64,000 bases of DNA from Gerris lacustris (Eukaryota > Arthropoda > Insecta > Hemiptera > Gerridae): assembly GCA_951217055.1 (NCBI GenBank), contig OX578282.1, forward strand, positions 58,845,311 through 58,909,310, given 5' to 3'. Below the pieces are notes generated by a model. It did not search any database. It saw nothing but the letters and a program-made list of their open reading frames with translations, and was not told where the DNA came from. The position numbers were made by a program, and so were the translations under genes. Of this stretch, positions 56,046-64,000 are shown piece by piece (the stretch's first letter is position 1; every line of letters starts with the position of its first letter).

Positions 56046-56565
56046 TAGCATGTGTCCGCGCTTCCTTTTCGTATACTTTAATGATTTTATGCTTTTCCAA
56101 CCTTTATTGTTAAGTTTATTTAATTTTCCCCCGTTTTTTAAATCAGTCAAAATTGTTTTAATTTTTTACACGAATTAATGTTAGCAAAGTTTTTTGCTTG
56201 CAAAAAATTAGTTTGCAAGCAAATTTTAAATGGCACAGACAGACGGTTGAAATTAATCTGGGGCTATTTGTGGGCTACTTACAACAAACATTCCAAATTT
56301 CATAAAAATCAGATGAGTACTTTTGAAGATATAGGTGTAAATAAGTGTATGTTTGCGCGTATGTGGAAGAAAAACAGATGGGCGTATAAGGATGAACAAT
56401 TGGCTAATTATGGTCTTCATCCAAATTTAATTACAATCGGACGAATAGTTTTTAGAAAATGTTGATTCGCAAAAAAAAAAAAAAAAATGGATTCGGATAC
56501 ATAAAAAAAATGTCTCTTCAGAACGATCACATAGCTTCTGCTACCTTCGGTAAGCTCGGAAGGAT
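56046..56565 (-). repeat. Family B repeat, inverted, near complete
   Basis: Reads inverted from GTCCGCGCTTCC through GGGCTATTTGTGGGCTACTT, GTATGTTTGCGCGTATGTGG and AATTGGCTAATTATGGTC to the end CTACCTTCGGTAAGCTCGGA. A 95-codon frame over it is incidental. Confidence 0.82.
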
Positions 56566-56717
56566 AAACTATTGAATTTATGGAGATGCTAAAACCGGAA
56601 TCGTTTTTATGATGTTAAACTCTACTAGAAATTCTTAATCAATTTCTATTTCAATTTTTAATATATTTACTTCCAGTATGTACTTATATAAATCACATTC
56701 CTGTGTTTAATTCGCTA

Positions 56718-56832
56718 TTCGATAAACCAATAAACAAGATTAAAGATAAACCAATAAACAAGATTGAAGATAAACCAATAAACAAGATTAAAGATAAACC
56801 AATAAACAAGATTGAAGATAAACCAATAAACG
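56718..56832. repeat. 24-bp minisatellite, about five copies
   Basis: GATAAACCAATAAACAAGAT plus TAAA or TGAA repeats in tandem; the two end variants roughly alternate. Confidence 0.95.
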
Positions 56833-57540
56833 ATGTGATTTAATATATTTATATCAGTAAGTTGAAATTATTCCTTTCTCTTAAGTTCTTAAAGTTTAAT
56901 GACCTTTCAAATGCAGTCACATTTGAATTCTTAAATTCTTGATTATAACTGCTACAGGTGCCACTAAACCTCTTTCTAATGTATTAATGCCTTATTCTTC
57001 CACTGTTACTGCTACACCAATAACATTTACTTTTAAAATAAAATGAAAAAAAAAAAAAAAAAACAGTTTTTTCCGTACAATAAAGTTAACTAAAATGATT
57101 TAACTCGAAATTAATCAATTGGATTTGAAAAATAAGCATTAATAACTATAAATGACTTAGAACAAAAAAAAAAGAAAAAAAAAAGAAGCTTTTTCATTAT
57201 AAAAATCATTTTTCGGCGTTTTCTTAGACAATAAATTTCACTAAGAGGTTATTTTTATCTTATTTTCGAGAAAATCACATAATAAGGATAAATGAGAAAG
57301 TTAATACGAAGATGCCTACAAGTGAGAAACAAAGTCTTGTAAACGAGTGACTTACTTCCACTCAAATATTTACAAGTATATTTATTGTTATTTGCTGAGT
57401 AAAACTTGTGAATAAGTTCTTTAAATAACTTTTTATTGACTCTAATGGTTAACATCAATACAAGTAAATTCCTAGAAAAAGTATCTTATTAGTATACTTT
57501 TTTATTTTATTTATATTTAAATAGTGTCAAGGCATTTCCA
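56833..57540. other. AT-rich spacer, nothing recognised
   Basis: Contains an A-run near 57046. No gene was recognised. Confidence 0.35.
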
Positions 57541-58485
57541 TGTCTCTCTCTCTCTCTCTCTCACTATATCTCTCTCTTTCTCACTATCTATCTCTCTCTC
57601 TCTCTCCTACTATCTCTCACTATCTCTCTCTCTCCTACTCTCTCTCTCTCTCACTATCTCTCTCTCTCTCACAATCTTACTCTCTCCTACTATCTCTCTC
57701 TCTCTCTCACTATCTCTTATTCTCTCTCTCTCTCCTACTATCTCACTCCCTCTCACTCTCTCTCACTATCTCTTTATCACAATCTCTCTCTCTCTCCCTC
57801 ACTATCTCTCTCTCTCTCCTACTATCTCTCTCTCTCACACTATCTCTCTCTCTCTCTCCTACTATCTCACTCTCTCTCCTACTATCTCTCTTTCTCTCTC
57901 ATTATATCTTACTCTCTCTCTCCTACTATCTCTCTCTCTCTCTCTTCTACTATCTCTCTCTTTTCTCTCTCTCTCTCTCTCTCTCCTACTATCTCACTCT
58001 CTCTCTCCTACTATCTCACTATCTCTTCTACTATCTCTCTCTCTCTTTCTCCTACTATCTCACTCTCTCTCTCTCTCACTATCTTTCTCTCTCTCTCACA
58101 CACTATCTCTCTCTCTTCACACTATCTCTCTCTCTCTCCTACTATCTCACTATCTCTCTCTCTCTTTCTCACTATCTCTCTCTCTTCTACTATCTCTTTC
58201 TTTTTTTTCTCTCTCTCCTACTATCTCACTCTCTCTCCTACTATCTCACTCTCTCTCTCCTACTATCTCACTCTCTCTCACACTATCTCTCTCTCTCTCT
58301 CTTCTACTATCTCACTCTCTCTCACTATCTCTTCTACTATCTTTCTCTCTCTTTCTCCTACTATCTCCCTCTCTATCTCTCTCTCACACACTATCTCTCT
58401 CTCTTCACACTATCTCTCTCTATTCTACTATCTCACTATCTCTCTCTCTCTTTCTCACTATCTCTCTCTCACTTTCTCCGGTACT
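57541..58485. repeat. Polypyrimidine (TC)n-rich tract, ~945 bp
   Basis: The plus strand is nearly all C and T, with (TC) runs broken by CTCCTACTATCTCAC phrases that recur throughout. Two overlapping frames of over 320 codons are open only because such repeats lack stops; they are not genes. Such tracts can form triplex (H-) DNA. Confidence 0.97.
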
Positions 58486-59818
58486 TTACTCTTGACAATA
58501 TTTGAAAATTGATCATAACAACACCATGTACAATAATTATTTGGTCTCATTTTTTCAACTTGTTAGTTTAAGACCAAGCAAAACTGATCCCAAGAGGCTC
58601 GAATTTTGACTCGAAAATTGAATGTCGTTTACACTCTCACGTACACTCAATCCGTGGACACTCTATTTATAATGTGAGTAGGTACGTGGGTTTTGGACAA
58701 AAAAAGAAAATAACTGTAAAAGTAACACTAATCTAAGTTGTTGACAAATAATATGTAATTCCTTGTCAGAATATTATTGTTAGGAGTTGAATTCTCTTCA
58801 ATGTTGTACAATTTTTTAGTTTAATATTGATGAATTTATTTGTTGCACAATTGGCGTCATGCAAGCAAAGCTTAAAGGAATTTTAGCTAACAACTTAATT
58901 CTTTAATGGCTTTTTAAAATTTACGCCTCATAAATTGTCTAATCTTTTATCATCAATCATTAAATTTCATGACAGAAGAATTTGCTTCGGGCTATTCTGA
59001 ATAGGAAAGTAGAGAGACATGGATCCAACCTAAGATAGTATTTGTTCACATTAGAGCATATTGGCTCATTCAAAGGCAGTAGCCTATTGACAAACTTGTT
59101 TAACCTATTCTACTTATTATTTCTCATCTATCTTCTTTCATTCGATGATTTTAATCTTTTAGAAATATCTTTCTTCAAGCAAAATAAGTATATGTTCAAT
59201 AATATCACCGTATCTCTTTATAATTCGGATGCAACGAGCATATAATTTATAAACATTATAATCATAATTATTGATTAATATAATAAAACTCTACAAATAC
59301 AAGCTTTTAAATCTTAATTGGCTCTTCATCAGGTATTAGGTATATTGATAAAAAATAAAAACAAAAACAGTGAGGTTTTCAGTAGGAAGACAGGTTATAC
59401 ACATTGTTGTTAAGTAAGTGCTTAAAGAAAAGAAAACTATACAAAGATTTACAAATCAAGGCTCTTTTTCTTTCCTTCCCTTTGATTTGATAGTGATCCT
59501 TTAATTGTGATTTGATTGATTGTGATCCGTTTTGATTGTGCATTACTTAGTTTTAAGTAATGGACCATGTCTGCTTCTTCCGTAACCTTTTATATCGCCC
59601 AGTAAATTTATAAACAATAGAATTGGTATCCGCTAATGGTTAGACGCTACTTCACTTACGACTTCAATGACTACTCTATCATAACGATCTGTGGGTTCTC
59701 TAATCACTACTTGAGGTGCATTTTCTCCAGGTTTAATTGGATTAGAACAAGAAAGATTAGAACGATTTGGAGGGATGTCTTTTTCATATTTCATCCAGAA
59801 GTTTGTGACTATATAAAA
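58486..59818. other. Spacer, nothing recognised
   Basis: TTGATTTGATAGTGATCC and TTTGATTGATTGTGATCC near 59480-59530 are short direct repeats. No gene. Confidence 0.35.
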
Positions 59819-60442
59819 ATGTCCCCTAATAAAAAAAATCCCCTTCTCTGTGTCCTAAAAAATCCCATTTTTGGCTTAATTTGGACTAATATCACTGGCT
59901 AAGATTCCTAGGGCCGCCATATTGAAAAATGGTGACCCATTTTAGTTTTTTTGCTTGAAATTCCTTAAATTTTGCCGATAGAAAAAAAGTTTTACATAAC
60001 AAATGTAGAGGACTATACAATAAACACATTTTGTTCTTATAACTTTTTCTCTAAACCTAACAGGTTTTGAGTTATTAATGATTAATTTAGTCTTGTTAGT
60101 CCTTGCAAAAAGACCATAAGGGTCCTTATCTGGGAAAATTCATGGTAGATCTGGAAATGGGCTAATTTTTGGTTTTTTGGGTCAAAAAATACAAAAATAC
60201 GAAACCCCCCAAAAATAGTGCTTATTTTTTAAAAAAATATATATATGTATATGTGTTTGTTGTTTTGGGAAAAATAAATATATATTCGAAAAGAAGACAA
60301 AATTTGCAACAAAAAGTATTCTATGGCATTTTTGCGTAAAACGAACGGATTGGCGCTGGCGCGTCTTAGAAAATGTGCCTCGGTGCGGTACGGTACATCA
60401 TCAAAGTTGGCCGTAGTACAACTTCGATTTTAGGGGACATCT
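59819..60442. mobile_element. Probable DNA element with short inverted ends (ATGTCCCCTAA)
   Basis: ATGTCCCCTAA at 59819 is mirrored by TTAGGGGACAT at about 60432-60442. The interior starts with CCATATTGAAAAATGGTGAC and near the right end is GC-richer (GGCGCTGGCGCGTC). No target duplication could be fixed. Confidence 0.5.
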
Positions 60443-61659
60443 AATATATACAATAGGAAGCTGAACATAACATCTCCACCAAGTTTCTTGCTTGTACTAA
60501 TTTTTTCGAGGTTCGTCTGTTTTTTGGGCCTATTTTTACTGCACTAATAATGCTATCATTAGTGACGATTGAGAAATAATTTGAGTTCCATTAGTAGAGT
60601 TTATGTTATTCTAAGATTACCTCCATAGATGTTCCTATATCTATAACATATTCTCTTTAAGTTAAGAATCATCTTTATCATCTTCAGATAATAGACCATA
60701 TTCATTCATTTTTTTCTACCTATACTTTTCTATAATTTTCAATTGAAAAACGTAAATTGCAGTATGAACAGCTGCAATGGACAGTAAAAAAAAAGAAAGA
60801 AAATGTCTCAAATAATTCTGTAGACTAGGAAAAAATGTAGTTGGCTTTTTAAAGATAGTTTAAAATAACAGTAAAAAACTCGAGAAAACATCAGCATCTT
60901 TAGAACTCTGGCCCCATTTCTTCCGCAGTTTACTATAATACAATGACTTAGTTTCACTCTCATTCCTTCAATGGCTTGCAGATTCAAGGCTTCCTTTTCT
61001 TCAAGCAAATATCTGTGTGAGTATACTATTAATCACTGTCATTTCATTCATTAAATGAATAGTGAATAGATAAATGAATAAATCATTTTGAATACTGGAA
61101 TAAACTTATTTCCTCTCTTTTATTTTTGTATTTATGCTTTATTTTAGTTGTCCTCTAAAATATTGTATAGCTAAATGAGTATTTCTTATTTAGATTTTTC
61201 TTTTCACTTTTCTTTTTATTTTTAAAAAAAGATATTGGGGTACAAATGAATACTTTGGATTGTATTCAAGGTACATCAAGGTTTTCTTTTGTTATATGAC
61301 TTCGGTTTAATAGCTCCTTTTGTTTGTTTATATCCTGGAAAACATTTTAAAATGTAAAGTTACCATTTTATTTTGCAAAGATTTCATGGTATAACTTTAC
61401 CATTGAGCTATTGGCGAATTAAAAGTGATAATATACTTGCACTTTAAAAAACTAAGGAATAGGAATTGGTCTATTCGAATCAGGCTCAAACAAAATCCGT
61501 TCCATTATCATAAATGAAAATAATCTGCCAATTTGTGTTTTACATAGCTTTCTGGCGTCATATATGGACGATGGTCAAGCATTAGATTTGGATTTGTTTC
61601 TACCCAATAGGAGCACATTTATTTATAAGCAATATTAAATTTTCGCAGTTGCTGAAATG
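60443..61659. other. AT-rich spacer, nothing recognised
   Basis: No supported gene or repeat. Confidence 0.35.
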
Positions 61660-61835
61660 AATGGGGGACCATCTTTGCGATCTAATTATGACCTACCATC
61701 CAAATTTGATCAAAATCGGACGAGTAATTTTTAAAAAATGTTCACTGGCAGACAAAGGCCAAAATCTTTGATCACTGAAACGGATTTCCGCTTATAACAA
61801 TTGTCTTCCATTACCTTCGGTAAGTTCGGAACCAA
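61660..61835 (-). repeat. Family B fragment, inverted
   Basis: AATTATGACCTACCATCCAA, TTTGATCAAAATCGGACGAG and the terminal TTACCTTCGGTAAGTTCGGA match the 5' half of the family in reverse. Confidence 0.8.
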
Positions 61836-62185
61836 AATGATTACATGTTTTGGTAAAATTATGATCAGAAAATTATGCATTTTTTTATATCTAATTCTTC
61901 AATTATTTTGGTGTTTCACGTTGACTTAAGTTATTTCAATTTACACTCTAAGTTCATTTATTAGTTCAAGCAGGGGTGCAAATTTAAAAATTTAGTTTTG
62001 AACAGAAGAAATCTATATATATTATAATATATAATAAACAAGCGGCTTTCCATTGCATCAATTAGTTTGTATAGGAAAAACTTCATTGCACAACTTTATT
62101 TAACTTTTGGATCTTAGTGAGCAACATCAGTCAAATTAATTCATAATCTCAATTGATGTGTAAATCCGGGAGCAGATTGAGACTC

Positions 62186-62574
62186 GCAGAAATGCAGGTG
62201 ACCACGCAATTGAGACGCTGAGCAGGTCAGGGCATAACTGCACCACTAGTGTCCTGCCCCTACACTTGTGAAACAGCCTTGCACTGCGCTGCCCGGCCCT
62301 GAATCGTATGTTTGTGCTTACGTGGAAGGGAAACAAATGGACGCAGAAAGGTTGAAACTTATATGGGACCAACAATGGACTGCAGAAATGCAGGTGACCA
62401 CGCAATTGAGACGCTGAGCAGGTCAGGGCATAACTGCACCACTAGTGTCCTGCCCCTACATTTGTGAAACAGCCTTGCACTGCGCTGCCCGGCCCTGAAT
62501 CGTATGTTTGTGCTTACGTGGAAGGGAAACAAATGGACGCAGAAAGGTTGAAACTTATATGGGACCAACAATAG
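62186..62574. repeat. 206-bp tandem duplication overlapping a family B copy
   Basis: GCAGAAATGCAGGTGACCAC starts at 62186 and 62392. The copies differ by few bases (for example near 62266 versus 62460). Each unit joins a GC-rich segment of unknown origin (62186-62305) to a family B piece (CGTGGAAGGGAAACAAATGG, TTGAAACTTATATGGGACCA). Confidence 0.92.
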
Positions 62575-62790
62575 ACTATTTATAACCAACCATCCAAATC
62601 TCATTAAGATCAGACGAGTTATTTTTAAAATATGGTAAAACACACCGACAAACAGACGGGATAGAATATGTTCTGAATGTAATATCTGAAATGGATTTCT
62701 GTCAAGGAATTTTTAAAATTATAGACAATTAAGGTCGTTCTTCAGAACGAGCACAATGCTTCCGTTACCTTCAGTTCTACTTGGAAGCAA
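62306..62790 (-). repeat. Family B repeat, inverted, disturbed by tandem duplication
   Basis: After the duplicated part it continues through ACCAACCATCCAAATCTCAT and GATCAGACGAGTTATTTTTA to the end CTTCCGTTACCTTCAG near 62759. Confidence 0.78.
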
Positions 62791-63499
62791 AAGATTTACA
62801 GATTAATGCAAAATTTTAAATAATAAGTAATTAACTTGGCCAAAATTAATTTAATGTTATAATAAACACAAACACATTTTTTTCCAATGTAACTATAAAA
62901 TGCGTTGCAATTATATAAAAAACCAATGCAACTATAAAAAAGTCTGTTACTTGGTTTGTAGATTATCTGAAGAAGGCTGCTGAAACCGGTTAATTGTTAC
63001 AAATACAATTATTTTGTGTGAAGACGTTGTTTGGTTATTGAACTACACCTCTTTCATGATAAGTCGCTATCACACATAGGAGAAAAACACAGTCAAGGAA
63101 CTAAAAAGCGCACAATTGCATGTATTATATGAATCACAGTTTAAGTCATAACCTAATAAATATATTTATTACTTCGAAAGTTTTTATTCTTATTCGAACC
63201 ACACAGACGGGTTGCGACACTAAATTACTCATCAAACCTAACAGTGTGAAGTATATAAACATTAAATTACAAAATGATATCGCCGTAGAAGGATCTCAAA
63301 CAGTAAATACTATTTTTTATTATAAACCATTTAAAAGCTTTATATATTTGTAAATTAAAATATAATAATATGGTAGACATTTTGTAAAGTTTAAGAATTC
63401 TGGGTGCCCTTTGAAATTACTTAATACAAATGTGTAGTATTATAATTTATTTTAACTTATGCCTTGTTTAATTGTTTATTACTTTTGATTGCTATAGAT
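62791..63499. other. AT-rich spacer, nothing recognised
   Basis: ATTATATAAAAAACCAATGC and neighbouring AACTATAAAA phrases repeat near 62890-62940. No gene. Confidence 0.35.
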
Positions 63500-63990
63500 T
63501 ATGATATTGATTCCGAGCACAACGAAGGTAACGGAAGCTATGAAATCTCTGTCTCTGACTTTAAACTTTTGGTCTCTGAATTTAAAAATTTCAAGATAGA
63601 AATCCGTTCTGACATCAAGGAACACTTGTGGATTGTGGTTCCGTGATTATCTGTTGTTCAACTTTAGCGAACCAACATCTTAATTCTTTAAAACTTCAAG
63701 TAATTCTTAAATCTTACCAAGTCTTAAAAACTACTCATCTGATTTTATTGAAATTTGGGTGGTAGGTCATAATTAGCCCATTGTTGGTCCCATATAAGTT
63801 TCAACCTTCTGCGTCCATTTGTTCCTTTTCCACATGCGTGCTGCCATACATTTATTTACATTACACCTTAAAAGCTACATTATCTTTAAAAGCTTATCTC
63901 CTCTGATTTTCAAGAAATTTGGATGGTTTTCTCATAAGTAGAAATAACCCCTGATTAATTTTAACTGTCTTCGCATATTATATTATGCAA
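63500..63990 (+). repeat. Family B repeat, forward, runs towards the window edge
   Basis: Starts CGAAGGTAACGGAAGCTATG and continues through GCGAACCAACATCTTAATTC, AACTACTCATCTGATTTTAT, CATTGTTGGTCCCATATAAG and the CCCTGATTAATTTTAACTGT module. Confidence 0.82.
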
Positions 63991-64000
63991 AATTGACATG

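Noticed and set aside
57524..58505. Two overlapping frames of over 320 codons rich in Leu and Ser
   Set aside because: They are translations of a polypyrimidine repeat that lacks stop codons in several frames; no protein-like complexity.
62136..62643. Two similar ~90-codon minus-strand frames
   Set aside because: Their similarity is caused by the 206-bp tandem duplication; no family resemblance.

Overview
The window looks like nuclear DNA of an insect. It is AT-rich, gene-poor and crowded with repeats. Its only host gene family is the insect-type integral-membrane acyl-CoA (first) desaturase, split by introns with GT/AG borders. The largest open reading frame belongs to a BEL/Pao LTR retrotransposon, a class restricted to animals. 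I cannot fix the insect order from sequence alone.

Layout. Positions 1-4310 hold a DNA element with ~600-bp inverted terminal repeats around a broken gene for a FEN/XPG-like (PIN) nuclease domain followed by a cysteine-rich CXC domain. A 763-bp hAT-type element with an 8-bp target duplication is nested inside it. At 5991-6219 (minus) lies the first coding exon of one desaturase gene, whose other exons must be beyond the left edge. Positions 6400-11200 are interspersed repeats. Positions 11203-19208 are a complete BEL/Pao element on the minus strand, with two 805-bp LTRs in which I saw no difference, a 5-bp target duplication and one intact 1895-codon ORF. Positions 19200-27800 are further repeats, palindromes and short tandem arrays.

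Positions 27812-43153 (minus) carry the main gene: a desaturase of four coding exons (43153-42889, 39971-39635, 38689-38504, 35955-35559; 394 aa) with all histidine boxes. A second, phase-compatible terminal desaturase exon at 28154-27812 carries its own third histidine box. It is either an alternative last exon or the remnant of a tandem duplicate. The introns hold a 110-bp tandem array and several miniature elements. The stretch between the two last exons holds a Jockey-clade LINE fragment caught in a 676-bp tandem duplication, and a foldback element. Positions 43200-64000 contain no recognisable host gene: foldback elements, at least four interspersed families, several tandem arrays, an (AT)n run and a ~950-bp polypyrimidine tract.

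Functionally, the only host activity visible is fatty acyl-CoA desaturation at the ER membrane. Everything else is mobile DNA or its debris. Several repeat families that differ elsewhere share one module: a GTCTGTC-rich box followed by a segment resembling CCGATTTTGATGAAATTTGG. Unresolved points are the origin of the nuclease-CXC element, the duplicated desaturase last exon, and what that shared module is.
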